A DNA stretch of 64,000 nt from Agrypnia vestita (taxonomy: Eukaryota > Arthropoda > Insecta > Trichoptera > Phryganeidae): contig JADDOH010008062.1 in NCBI GenBank assembly GCA_016648135.1, forward strand, positions 62,001 through 126,000. Reading direction: 5' to 3'. Shown here piece after piece: positions 20,393 to 31,450 of this stretch (position 1 is its first letter; every line of letters begins with the position of its first letter). The notes beneath the pieces are model-generated. The model saw only the letters and a list, made by a program, of their open reading frames with translations, was not told the origin of the DNA and made no database searches. The translations under genes were made by a program, and so were the position numbers.

Positions 20393-20560
20393 AGTGGTTA
20401 GGACACTCGCCTCGTGATTCAAAGATCGCGGGTTCGAACCTCACTCCAGATTAGCAAGCTAGTCCTATTTTTATTGCACAAGCGTTTAGCTTAGTTTGAA
20501 AATAGTAAGAATATTGATGTGACACGTATCTCGTGTTCGCATCTCTATTTAAAAACACAA
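20393..20560 (+). repeat. tRNA-derived SINE, copy 1
   Basis: A tRNA-like head has an A-box-like AGTGGTTAGGA (20393-20403) and a B box GGTTCGAACC (20431-20440), the two parts of an internal RNA polymerase III promoter. The tail (CACAAGCGTTTA, AAAATAGTAAGAATATTGATG, GTGTTCGCATC) recurs at 39271-39345 without the head. A tRNA gene is excluded because no acceptor stem forms. Confidence 0.65.
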
Positions 20561-20561
20561 A

Positions 20562-21370
20562 ATACGTGTCACTTGCCTGTAGTAGAAAAAAGGTGAGTAA
20601 AACGAAGAGGGTTAGTTCTTAGAACTTTAGGAGAAACATTGATCAAGAGCTTGAATAATAATTCAGGACAATTTAATGAGTATTTTATATTATATATTAC
20701 GATAAAAGATATGGTTTTAAAAATTGTTTTCAGCTTTGACATCGCATTTTTTACCTTCCTAATTCTTTTCACTTTTACAAATTACACAGGAGTTTGATAA
20801 AATGAATATATTTCAAATCGACCATTCTTACTGCTTAGTTCAATACATGAGCGAGAGATACAATGGATTTTCGATATAAATATATTTATTTAAGGGCATC
20901 CATTAAGCTTTCACTAAATGATTATTGCTATACAGTGTGCCATTAAGGAAGTGAATTTGGGAAAATTTATGAAAACGAACCCTTTTCTAAGTGCAAGTAA
21001 TTACAAAGCCATTAATATTATAAAATTCAGGGATAGAAGAGACACAAAAGTTTTTCTCGAATTACGCGAATGGCCGTTCGAAAATTGTTTTTTTGTTTGA
21101 AAATCAACGTCGATAGTCTCAAAGATCTTACGTTGATCGTAAGGGATGAAAGCACCAGTCATAGTGATGGATTGCGTAGCTCGGGAAGAGTGAGAGATTA
21201 GAAGTGCGTAAGGCATGTTCACTGAAAATGGATAGATTTGCCATTTTCAAAATGAGAAACCTGTTAGTTGGTGAGAATATATTTGAAAAAAGGAACACGA
21301 TGGTGTACATATAGCTGGACTCAAACCATAAAAGCTTTTTGTTTGAAACCAATAGTTTGTGTGTTTGTAT
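20562..21370. other. Unassigned
   Basis: Short overlapping frames on both strands (60-74 residues) have no known domains. Confidence 0.3.
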
Positions 21371-21373
21371 ATA

Positions 21374-21800
21374 TTTTTATTTAGTTGTAAAAAGAACACA
21401 TTTTTACTTGTAGTAATTAAAACATAAAAAAAGTAACCCATAAAAACCTACAACACTCCCTTTCTCATTTTAGGTTTTCATGTCTACCACATGCGTCGGA
21501 ATCTCCATAAAACTTACTGAATTTTATGAAAAAACCATTGAAAATTTGAAAAATCAAAATTTTTAATATAATTATTATTTTTTTTAACGAAAATTTGATA
21601 GATCTTCTTGATCATCGCCACGGAAAAAGGGTTAAAAATTGATCCAAAGTTTTTTCGACGGCAAGCAAGCAAGCAGACGCTACGAGTTAATATAAAGGGA
21701 GTAATTAACATAACACTTAACATAAATATTCCAGAAATGTATCAAATTAAATAATCCATAAAGAGAAACACATTTTCACATCTGGCACAAAGTAAAATAA
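21374..21800. repeat. Dispersed A+T-rich repeat interrupted by an ACTCCCTTTC element
   Basis: Segments 21374-21424 and 21705-21800 together match the continuous sequence 27412-27570 (AAAAAGAACACATTTTTAC, AGTAATTAAAACATAAA, then TAAATATT, CATAAA-AGAAACACATTTT). The intervening 21425-21704 is the inserted element. Confidence 0.7.
21425..21704 (-). mobile_element. ACTCCCTTTC-family repeat, copy 3
   Basis: Reverse-orientation copy from AAGTAACCCATAAAAACC to GGGAGTAA. The paralogue at 27412-27570 lacks it, which fixes its ends to within a few bases and shows that the AACTTGGTTTTTATGGGTTA tail belongs to the element. Confidence 0.75.
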
Positions 21801-22060
21801 TGAAATTTTTTGGCACAACCACTGGAGGTTTTTAATTGTTGGGTGATGCAATCAGCTTTTATTGTAAGCATATTGCATATAGCGATTAGCATATTTTTAT
21901 TTTTTTTATTTTTTATTATTAAAATTTTTTTACATTTTTTTTTACAAGACAGAGGCAGTTACTTATGATGGATTTTTCTCTTCTACATGAGTGACAGACT
22001 CTTGTGTATCATTACATTTTACATTGACAAAGAATTTTATGAGAAAATGTACATATTCAT
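21480..22060. repeat. Left copy of duplicated block flanking the assembly gap
   Basis: From ATGTCTACCACATGCGTCGG to GAAAATGTACATATTCAT this block is repeated at 22081-22690. The differences are mainly one-base insertions and deletions, many in homopolymers, which is the error pattern of uncorrected long reads. Confidence 0.85.
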
Positions 22061-22080
22061 NNNNNNNNNNNNNNNNNNNN
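22061..22080. other. Assembly gap, 20 N
   Basis: Twenty unresolved bases sit exactly between the two copies of the duplicated block. Confidence 1.
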
Positions 22081-22690
22081 ATGTCTACCATATGCGTCGG
22101 AATCTCCATACAACTTTTATGAAAAAACCATTAAAAATTTGAAAAATCCAAAAATTATACTATAATTATTATTTTTTTCTTGAAAATTTGAAAGATCTTC
22201 TTGATCGTCGCCCCGCGTCTGCTTGCAAAATTGCAGGTTGATTGGATCACGGGAAAAGGGTTAAAAATCGATCCAAAGTTTTTCGACGGCAAGCAAGCAA
22301 GCAGACGCCACGAGTTAATATAAAGGGAGTAAAAAAGTACCTTAACATAACACTTTAACATAAATATTCCAGAAATGTATAAATTAAATAATCCATAAAG
22401 AGGAAACACATTTTCCAAATCTGGCACAAAAGTAAAAAATGAATTTTTGCACAACCACTGGAGGTTTTAATGGGGGATGCAATCAGCTTTTATTGTAAGA
22501 ATAATTGCATATAGCGATTAGCATATTTTTATTTTTTTTATTTTTGTATATTAAAATTTTTTACATTGTTTTTGACAAGCAGAGGGCAGTTACTTATGAT
22601 GGATCTTTCTCTTCTAGCATGAGTGACAGACTCTTGGCGTATCATACATTTTACATTGACAAAGAATTTCTGAGAAAATGTACATATGAA
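22081..22690. repeat. Right copy of duplicated block flanking the assembly gap
   Basis: Second copy of 21480-22060. It includes another copy of the ACTCCCTTTC element (22081-22332, minus strand), which should not be counted as independent. Probable assembly artefact. Confidence 0.85.
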
Positions 22691-22770
22691 TATATATAAT
22701 ATATAAATATATATAATAATTTTGTGCTTATATATCTATAGGATATATATATATATATATCTATATATAT
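22690..22770. repeat. AT/TATA microsatellite
   Basis: Alternating TA and TATATC sequence with short interruptions. Confidence 0.8.
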
Positions 22771-22869
22771 AATAATTGCGTAAAGAAATAAGCACTTAAA
22801 TCATTTACAAAAAGTGTGCTAAAGATAGTATGTTTATATGCTATTTTTAATAATAACTTTTATGGACAT

Positions 22870-23015
22870 TCACATACTTTTACTCTCGCTAATTACCGGT
22901 TTCGAAAACCGGATCACCACTACACTAGCATGTAAATGTATAACGGTATTTACACGCTAGTGAAGTAGTGGTCCTAACAAAGAGTTGGGTGTGTCTCGAA
23001 AGCGGTAGACTAAAA
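22870..23015. mobile_element. Decayed head-to-head PLE terminal repeats
   Basis: Inverted arms 22914-22938 and 22949-22974 share CCACTACACTAGC-like and GTAAAT sequence. On the left TTTCGAAAACCGG and on the right GTCTCGAAAGCGGTAG resemble the GAAACCGGTAG end of hammerhead-like motifs. CTAACAA (complement and variant of CTGANGA) precedes the right one. No coding part. Similar in design to 10250-10466. Confidence 0.5.
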
Positions 23016-23089
23016 ATCTCATTAAATGGTTAAATACTAACATAACTGTTATGTATTCCCTCATGGGAATGCAGTGATGGGTTTCCAGG

Positions 23090-23555
23090 TGGAGTAATAC
23101 ACGATATAGTAATTACTCTAGTTTATTATAACAATATGATTTGTTGCCGACCGAGCCTGTCTATCGAATGCGTTATTTGGTAATCGAAAAGCCCGGTACG
23201 CTCAGTGCCCCCGGTTTTATGCGCTCGCCTCCCCCCACTACTCCTGCGCCACGGGCAGTGGGTGACGAGCACACAAAAAACACTACAATATTATTTAAAA
23301 TTTTCCAATTATTTCATTTTAATCTTGATGTTCCAGTAGAAAATGAAAATTATATCTATCATCTAAAAACTGTATTCATTATCGGTCGGAGGAAATAATA
23401 AATGACTATAAATCTCTTTGTTTAAAATAATTAATTCGACTTTCAACTGATCCGAACTTCTGTAATTAATCAATTCGCTCCCACCAGCAGGCGAGAGCGA
23501 CTTCACTCACTGTTTTATGATTGTCATTTTTAGATACAATCATTATCACAATTTT
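23090..23555. other. Unassigned, with a GC-richer island near 23140-23270
   Basis: The 85-residue frame at 23141-23398 has no recognisable domain. Confidence 0.3.
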
Positions 23556-23579
23556 TATTTTTTATGCTGCAAATTAAAA

Positions 23580-23935
23580 TTTTATAAACTTTCGTGCAAA
23601 GATTGTGCAGCGTTTTATATTGGAAAAACCGTTAAAAATTTTAACTCTCAAATTTAATTTTAAAGAGATTAAATCTGAGACGTCTGAATAATCATGGTTT
23701 TCCTGAATTTTCAAATCATTTATAAGAAAATGATCACGGTTTTGATAAAAATTTAGGACTTTCTATTTTACACATAAATAATTTTGGTCTGAAATTGAAT
23801 AATTTAGCATCATTAGAAATTAGTAATGCATGTAAAAGTAAACAAAATATTATCAATAATCAAATAAATTTAACTACTAGTCCGATTCTAAAAATTTTTA
23901 CAATAATTTTGTGTTATCAAGAACTTCGTCAATAA
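23580..23935 (+). pseudogene. PLE GIY-YIG endonuclease remnant (family A)
   Basis: With frameshifts it reads CKDCAAFYIGKTVKNFNSQI-like sequence (YIG present), then RRLNNHGFPEFSNHL, ENDHGFDKNLGLSILHINNF and KQNIINNQINLTTSPIL before a stop. Several in-frame stops. Confidence 0.65.
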
Positions 23936-24005
23936 TATTTAAAAATAATTTAGAAAACAAAAAAACAAAAGACATCACTGATTTTGATATTTCGACATTT
24001 ATTAA

Positions 24006-24047
24006 ACACTCTGACGATGGAAAGGTTTTTCCGAAACATGTAGGTGT
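24006..24047 (+). ncRNA. Complete hammerhead-like motif with helix I
   Basis: ACACT (24006-24010) pairs with GGTGT (24043-24047), one pair being G-U. Then CTGACGA (24011-24017), one T, stem GGAAA/TTTCC (loop AGGTT region), GAAAC (24033-24037), AT, GTA. The core is complete and differs from the 18393 copy at the free seventh position (C instead of A) and in the helix III loop, as expected for a conserved structure. Confidence 0.6.
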
Positions 24048-24079
24048 AATTAATGAATATAAGTAGGTTAAAACAAATA

Positions 24080-25565
24080 ATAAATATAATTTGTTAAATT
24101 TTTTTAAATATATTTTTTTGGTACTCTAATAGCCTTGCTTTTTATTCATGAAAAATTTACAATTTGTAGTTTAAATAACAATAAATAAAGTAAGAAAATT
24201 AAACTGTTTTGTTTTATCGTTTTAATGAGCAACCCCTAATAAATTTTCTTCAAAAATACACGTATTCTTAGAATAACATACCTATATGGTTAAGTAAATA
24301 ATTTACAGTTTCGGTGATAGCGAAACACATATGCGCCAGTGCCCGTTGCCTACAAGAAAGTATTTACTAACTAATAACGCGTCCCTACAGACCACGAGAC
24401 CGCAGCACTCCCCCTAACCGCCGCGCCACGCGAGAACAATATTGTAACATGATTATTCAAATCAGTGAATCAAAGCCAGCCGGCTATATTCGGTTTGTCG
24501 GGCGGTTTACTCTCGCAGCATCATCCTCGGGAGATTTATCACTTCGGACCAAATTTGTCAGCGCAGCGATCGGGAGATGCGAGTCGACATGACGTACTGT
24601 CAGCGTGTAAAACAAGCGGTAAACTACATTTTGACGGAATCGCTGAAGAGGTCTGTCGATGAAAATTTTTTGCTGTTTCAAAATACTTGAAAACGAAATT
24701 CACGAGTTTTAGTACATAATATTTTATTGATGATGTTTTACTTATTTTGAGTAATTTTTACTTAAAGAAATGCGGGCGTATCATGCAACGGAATTTTTCA
24801 CATTATGCGCTGTTATTCTTGTTTAATTTCCGTTTTCTGATGTAGTTTTTATAATATAATTGTGATCAATTTGATAATGTGTTATTGTGGTGTGCTTATT
24901 GTTTCAATTTCTCTTCTTTACACAAGAAAAATGTAATTCTGTGTACTGGTGGGTACTGCACTCATTGATGTAAATTCTAGTTTGTGTTGTATACCTTGAG
25001 TGGAAACATTGATATGTTTCAACGCAAGATATACAACGCAGCGCGAGTTTTTTAAAGAATGTATTAATTTATCAGTTTCAGTAGTTCTCGTTACACTTAT
25101 TTTATAAAAATAACTGTGCAATATATAGAACGGACGATATTCAATGTACCTTATATCTGCAGGCATTTATATCACTGGGAGGTGTTGGATCAGGGGAGGA
25201 GAGGAGAGTGCCTCTGTTTTGTTTCTTCTTCTAGCGCTTCACCAGTTATTGATTATGTTGTGATCCCTATCTTGTTTGCAGTTCTAAATGGTCGGCTGCA
25301 GATTTTCAAAACCATTTCTTTAGATATTTCAGTCATGTAAACGATGTCCTTTGTCTTCCAGGATCTTTTCTGCTCATAAGTTTTCCTTGAATCGCCAAAA
25401 TATCGCAATTTCCGGACTTTTATTGTTCCTTTTCTAATTCCCCTTCATTTCACATCTCGGTCATTGCTTTTAGAAAACCCATCAATCCAGCTGATTATAA
25501 TCACGAAATAAGATAAAGAGTAACTATAAAAAATTAATTTGAGATCAGTAACAGGGTAAAGGACA
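24080..25565. other. Unassigned
   Basis: GC-richer part at 24320-24610, which includes overlapping 65-residue frames on both strands. No repeat similarity inside the window. Confidence 0.3.
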
Positions 25566-25569
25566 GTAA

Positions 25570-25900
25570 AAAAAAATAACCCATAAAAACCAAGTTTTTA
25601 CAATACTCCCTTTCGCTTTGAATGGGGTTTCGTGTCTATACATGCGTCGGGCTAATTACTCATATAGAATGGATACCAATTTGAAAAAAAACCATTAAAA
25701 TTTCTAAAAAACCAAAATTATACATTAACTATTATTTTTTTTTAAAACGAGAGTTTGTTAGATTATTTTTATCGTCGCCACGAGTCTGTCTGCAAAGTTT
25801 CAGCTCGATTTGATCACGGGAAAACGCTAAAAATCGATCCAAAGTTTTTTCGTCAGACAAGCAAGCAAGCAGACGCTACGAGGTAAAAGAGAGGGAGTAA
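25570..25900 (-). mobile_element. ACTCCCTTTC-family repeat, copy 4
   Basis: Reverse-orientation, nearly full-length copy with both the AACCCATAAAAACCAAG tail and GAGGGAGTAA end. CGTCGCCACGAGTCTG and GTTTCAGCTCGATT are intact. Confidence 0.75.
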
Positions 25901-25904
25901 TAAC

Positions 25905-26510
25905 AGATATTCAATTTTATTTCATAAGAGGTACATAATACATGAAACCACTATAAAAATTGCCCCAATGGGATGTATGATATATGTTTTACATAGATTA
26001 CAAACCTTTATACGCGAGATGACGCCATTTACATGACAGACATCTCGTTCGCCCGCGTCACATGTCAGATCCCGTTTTTCCCACAGCGCCCTGGATTATT
26101 TGGTGGAAATTCACGAAACCTTTTAAACAATGATGACCGCCATTACCCCCAGATAGAATTGTCCGGATAAATTGAATTTGACGGGTACATAGGGGAGAGC
26201 TTTTGACCCTTTAGACTCGTGATTTCGGCGATTTCACGCCATAGAAGTACACTCCTGACATCTCTACAGCATGAATATTTCAGTGAAGACTCACCTACTT
26301 AAGCTAACATACCTTTTATATAGGCAGCACAAGACAGATTATAGACATTGCATATACCTAGTGAGGCAGAAATCTGGCATATTTACGCTTAAAAGTACTT
26401 GAATTAGCCGTATAAACATTATTAAGGTAATAGTACAGCAACACTGAATTGTTTTATCGTTAGTGGTGACTAAATTATTTTCTAAGTATTTTCTTTAAAA
26501 AATAAATATT
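25905..26510. other. Unassigned
   Basis: No repeat or gene recognised; GC-richer near 26005-26240. Confidence 0.3.
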
Positions 26511-26514
26511 ATAA

Positions 26515-26660
26515 AAACTAACTAACTAACTAACCATCACGCCGTTTCCCCGGAGGGGTAGGCAGAGAGGATTGAACGCCACACTCTTCTATCCTGGCAT
26601 ACATCTTTTCATACAAGTTCTATGGTTGTTGCGGCTTTTAACAGGGTCATCCTCAGAATA
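26515..26660 (-). pseudogene. RTE-like LINE 3' end with (GTTA)n tail
   Basis: On the minus strand the C-terminus reads VCQDRRVWRSILSAYPSGETA followed by a stop, and then a GTTAGTTAGTTAG tail. A paralogous end at 33716-33790 reads WRSILPTYLQEETA with a GTAAGTAAG tail. This C-terminal YPSG-A signature belongs to a common arthropod RTE-type LINE. Frameshifts upstream. Confidence 0.7.
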
Positions 26661-26664
26661 AAAT

Positions 26665-27410
26665 AAATATTCAAGAACCTAATAAACTCCTCAAAATAAT
26701 ACCTATATACTGTGAAAACATAAATAAATAAATTTAAATATCTCTGATCAATGGGATCTCTAATCTTATTTCGTATCAAGTTTTACAAGACAAATCTTGA
26801 CTACTTCTTAAATTTTTACTAATTATAGCGTGATCTCAGTTTTTAACACTAAGCCCGAAATATTTTTATTTAAAGGTGATATATTATTATTTGATTGTAT
26901 TATATTATTATATTATATATACATAGTTAAAGTAATTCAATAATGTCTGCATAAAGTACACCAAATATTTACTGTGTACGGTAGTTTAATAAAGTTTGGA
27001 ACATAACATTAATTATTTTTTTTATTTGATTTCTCGAAAATACCGATACTCCCTAAAGATGACAATAGAAAAAGTTTTTTAAAATAATCTGACTGGCATG
27101 GAAAGTTTATATAATTTATGAAATACTTTTTAATAACAGGGTTATTGCTGAGGCAAACATTGTACACTATTGCAGGAAAAGGTATGAAAAGTTCGTCAAC
27201 AGGGTAAAAACACACTATCAAAAATAATACAAATGAAATGAGAAATGAATAAAAATCCATAATGAAAAATTACACTCAACAGTCTCAAAATTAATTGTCA
27301 GTATCAGCGTATAAATCGCCAATTTATATTCCAAAAGTACGGCACTTATAAATGAAACTTACTTACTTAAAAATTAATCACAGTCAAAGTCAAAAGATTT
27401 TGTTTATATA
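26665..27410. other. Unassigned A+T-rich stretch
   Basis: The 83-residue minus-strand frame at 27009-27260 is rich in F, L, Y and has no known domain. Confidence 0.3.
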
Positions 27411-27411
27411 C

Positions 27412-27570
27412 TTTTTATTCAGTTATAAAAAGAACACATTTTTACATCTAGTAATTAAAACATAAATTAAAATAGCAAAATAAACATAAATATTTCAAAA
27501 ATATATCAACATAAATCAACACAAATAATCATAAATAGAAACACATTTTTACATTTGGTGTGAATTATTT
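27412..27570. repeat. Dispersed A+T-rich repeat, empty-site copy
   Basis: Continuous version of the sequence that is split at 21374-21800 by an ACTCCCTTTC element. Confidence 0.7.
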
Positions 27571-27574
27571 TAAT

Positions 27575-29000
27575 TTATTTACTAGTAAGTTCGTGTGATG
27601 CTACCCTTGTAATTAAAAGTAGCTTGGTGGGGAAGTCATTGGTTTGTGATGGTTAAATTCAAATGAAAAAAATATTTTCGTTCACATATAATAAGCAAAA
27701 CGTGGTAAAAAATATGAATAGTATGTAATAATAATAATAATAATGAAGATATAATTTGTACTGTAGATAATGGTGAATAAGTGGAAACATAAGTGGAAAC
27801 AAGGAGACGAAGACTTTGGGACGTATGCAGGACAAGAACAAGAAAAATAATGAGATTTTTTATCTACTACCAGAAATCTGTTTTTGAGTTTTTTTTTGCT
27901 ATTTATTTTCCTTACTATCTCCTACAAGGGTTTGTGATCACTTATTTAGGCGTAGATGTATTTTAATACTTAGGTGAAGAATTATTATTATTTCATTTTT
28001 TGTTTTTATCACAATAGTTTTAACGTATTTTTTAGGCATTCGAGATTAGGGTTTAATACAATTTTAATGAATCAAATAATTTACCTCTCATGTTTTTAGA
28101 TAGTATATGCACATATCTATAAGTTAAAGCAAAGTTAATATTTGAGCAATGTTAAAAATATATATGGGCAAGTATGTTTTGTTTAGATTGTTTTAATTAA
28201 CTATTGGTTAAATCTCCCAAAAATACAGAAAGAGCTGTTTTAATTAAGAAGCTTTCAATTATTCCGCGAAGAGAAGTATAATGGCTTATTGAACCATCTA
28301 TTCATTTAGGAAAAGGTAAAGGGGAAGTTGCTTTTTCGAAAAGGTTTCGCTTAATTTCTATTTGATTTGGCTTTGGAAAGAATATATTAACAAAAACCCT
28401 TCGCTTTGTTGAGATATAATGAATTATTATTAATCATAAGTTACGAACCCTTGGTATAAATTAATTAAACAAATCAGATATGGATAAATCAATCGTTGCG
28501 CTGATAATTATCTCCAGCGTTAAAAAAATCCATTTATACAGGGGTGATTAGTTCACCCGAATGTTTGCAGCATCGAATGCAAATCATTCTAGTGATGAGA
28601 TAAATTTTGATTATGCCTGTGATTGGTGTTCAATTGTAGCGATGATTTGTAGCTGGCCGTAAAAAATTCTATTCACGTAAATGTTTTGTTAAAAGGCACA
28701 AAGTCATGGCGTATATTATTTTATACAATAATTATGAAAAATCAGGCTAAATTAATGTTTGGGCCTTGTCTGTGAACGAATTAATGTATTGTGTACCAGT
28801 CAGTCGTTCGACGAGCTTGGATCGGAATGTTTAATACTGCTAATAAAACTCGAAGAGTCCGCGAGTCTATTGTGTCTACATTTGACAAGATAGTGATAAA
28901 TTACATTCAGTCCATTGACAATCTGGAGGTGATTGAGAGGCGCGAGAGAAAACGCAATTCTTCGAGTCCTTTTTTCCCTTTCCTATGTTTCTGGCATCTA
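27575..29000. other. Unassigned
   Basis: Includes a short (TAA)n run near 27727. No gene or repeat recognised. Confidence 0.3.
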
Positions 29001-29004
29001 ATTG

Positions 29005-29059
29005 CAAACGCCACAATCACAATACCAGTGGCGTGCTAGTATTGCGATTGTGGCGTTTG
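29005..29059. repeat. 21-bp inverted repeat (hairpin)
   Basis: CAAACGCCACAATCACAATAC (29005-29025) mirrors 29039-29059 with one mismatch and a 13-nt loop. The inner CCAGTGGCGTGCTAG contains TGGCG again. Confidence 0.8.
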
Positions 29060-29064
29060 AATTT

Positions 29065-31265
29065 GTGATTTATTTCAAGGATTAAATTGAAAAAATGAAA
29101 TAAATCGGAATATAAAATTTGTATTATTTTTTTCTTAATTCGAGCATTCGTTTAGTTATATGTTTAATTTCTATTTTTTCCAAAACATATATTTACGTAA
29201 AACTCATGCTTCAATGTAGTGATTGTCCCTATTATTTCATATTATCTTATTCAACAGTCAGTGAATCAATTAGATTAATGAATGAATCCAAACCCGAGCC
29301 AAATGCGATATTCGCTTAGTGTCTCATTAATGGTCTTTTCCAGTCGGTTTCTCATTACTGAGAATCATGTCCTCCAGGTTGTGGTCTGCTGATATCCTTG
29401 ACAATCGTTCTCCATCTTTTCTTTCTCTGCAGTCCCTAGTTTGGATCGCCATTTCACTATGATACCAGTACCATCCAGATCTGGTCATTTCTTCGAGTTG
29501 TAACGCAAACGCAAATGAAACAATTTCAGAGCATCGAGTGTTTCATAATGTAGTCTTTATACAATTTAAGTACACCGAAATAATCCAAAGCCAATCAAAA
29601 TCAGTGTAATTCTTAGATTAAATAATACACAGTGATGGCGACTTCCACGAGTATTAACATAACCGATCGGGTTTGAATATCCCTCGCCCACAGACCACTA
29701 AAATAATATAAATAGGTTTCACTTGTGTAAAAAAATTACTACGAGTTTGTATATTTTGAAAGAATTATGAAAAGTACAATTATAAAAACGCTTAATTCTT
29801 TATAAAAATAAAAATATATTTATTTTCTTAGTAAATAAGTATCGCATTATTGCAAAAATTCGTCTTTACTCGAAGAAACTCGGTTTGGAATGAAATTAAA
29901 AAAAAGATTTATTTACTAGAGGATTTAATAATGTAATTATTTGTTATTTTATATATACAAGTATATATACTTGTAACTGTAGTATATATGTGTCTTAAAT
30001 ATTCGAGAGGGGGGACATACTTTCACCGTGACCCATAAGAGGGGGTTTAGTTAATCTCTGTACAATTTTTCGCAAACATTTCACAAGAAATGCAGAAACG
30101 TTTAGAAAACATAGGAGGAAAACAAAGTTTCATCACTTTTCCGATAAAGGTGTAATTTATTCATAAATCCTTTCAGAGTTCACGGGCCGCAGCCTCCATT
30201 TGCACGGGGGAAAGGTCTTGAATAAAAACGGACAAAAAGTTCTTTCATTTAAATTGAGTTACGTACTTGTAAAATTCTGTTCAAGGATCGATTTAATAAG
30301 GTTAGCTTGTTTAGCTGTATCCTCTGCCGGGCTGAAGGATTGCGCCCTTCGCTGAAGTGACTCGCATCCTTTGTGGAGCCTCCGAGGCAGGTGGTGGGCG
30401 GAGCAATCGCCTTTGTTTGTGAAATATTCAAATAGCTTCTTTACATGTATACCAGTATGCACGTAGGTACGTAATTGGTTTCTGTGTAAGGTTGTAATAT
30501 AAAATCAATATAAATATGGCAGACTGCGAAGTGTTTTGTAACATAATGAAAAAAAAATTGAAGCGTTACTTTTAATGTCAGTTGTGTTCGATTGTAACTG
30601 ATTATTCGTAACGTGGCTAGTAATTAGTGGTAAATTAGAAACGAAACCTCCAATTGCTAAATGTCAGGTACCAATAATGCTTAATTACTAGTTAGAAATG
30701 TAGCCAAGCAGATTACTATTAAGCGGATCAGTAGGTAAATGCCGCGGCAACAATCAATAGGTAAGAGCAGATCAATCGCTGGATGATTGCAGTCATTTTA
30801 TTTTATTTATATTTCTTTATTTAGTTAACAATGTAATTTATCAATACCAATATTAACTGTAATTGATGTAACGTCTGCAATCCTTTTTAAACATGATAAT
30901 ATTTCTCTGTTTTTTTTTATTTCCTCTGGTAGATTATTCAATTCTTTTAGTCATTTGTAATACAAACAATTTTGTATATTTTCTTTTTTTCTCTTTGGAA
31001 TTTTTATTTCAATATTTTTTTGTCATTTCCATGAATATCTACATATTTAATATATTATAATATTATTTATTAAAGATTATTTATACCAAAATAATTCGGT
31101 TAGTCTTTGTTTTAGGGTGAGCCAATTTAAATCTGCTAATATCTTTTTAATTTGTCTTTTATCTTTAATCTGTTTCTCCTTGAGATGATTCTCATCGCAC
31201 TGTTTAATGTTTAATTTACATTTTTTGTCTTTTACTCAAATACAAAAGTAGACCTCTTTACATTT
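29065..31265. other. Unassigned
   Basis: Holds a TATATAC/GTATATA palindromic microsatellite near 29951-29972, and a GC-richer island near 30170-30420 with overlapping 60-67 residue minus-strand frames of no known family. Confidence 0.3.
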
Positions 31266-31268
31266 AAG

Positions 31269-31388
31269 AATGACAATCGAATTAGTATATGCAAGCCGTG
31301 CGCACGACTCACATTGTTGTATAAACACCAACACAACGAAACAATGTGCCTCGTACGCACGGCTTACACGTACTAATTCAATTGTCTT
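31269..31388. repeat. Imperfect foldback, arms about 50 bp
   Basis: GACAATCGAATTAGTA-TGCAAGCCGTGCG on the left mirrors CGTACGCACGGCTTACACG-ACTAATTCAATTGTC on the right. Both outer flanks share ATTTAAG/AATTTAAGG. The overlapping 69- and 64-residue frames on opposite strands are produced by the palindrome. Confidence 0.75.
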
Positions 31389-31450
31389 TATTAAATTTAA
31401 GGATATATTATTTATTGAATTGGCGTTAACTTTGTGGAGTGACATTATAA

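Larger units (their letters stand above)
23560..24075 (+). mobile_element. Penelope-like element, 5'-truncated (family A)
   Basis: Contains, in order, a GIY-YIG remnant, its C-terminal extension and a terminal repeat with a complete hammerhead-like motif ending GTGTAATTAATGAATATAAG. Longer at the 5' side than the copy at 17989-18461. Confidence 0.8.

Noticed and set aside
20391..20460. Functional tRNA gene
   Set aside because: No acceptor or D stem can be formed; the sequence continues into a SINE tail.
24370..24450. tRNA-like SINE head on the minus strand
   Set aside because: GGCGCGGCGGTTAG resembles an A box but there is no B box.
29330..29520. Possible LINE C-terminal fragment on the minus strand
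   Set aside because: The translation (EMAIQTRDCREKRKDGERLS) has no motif I can tie to a family with confidence.
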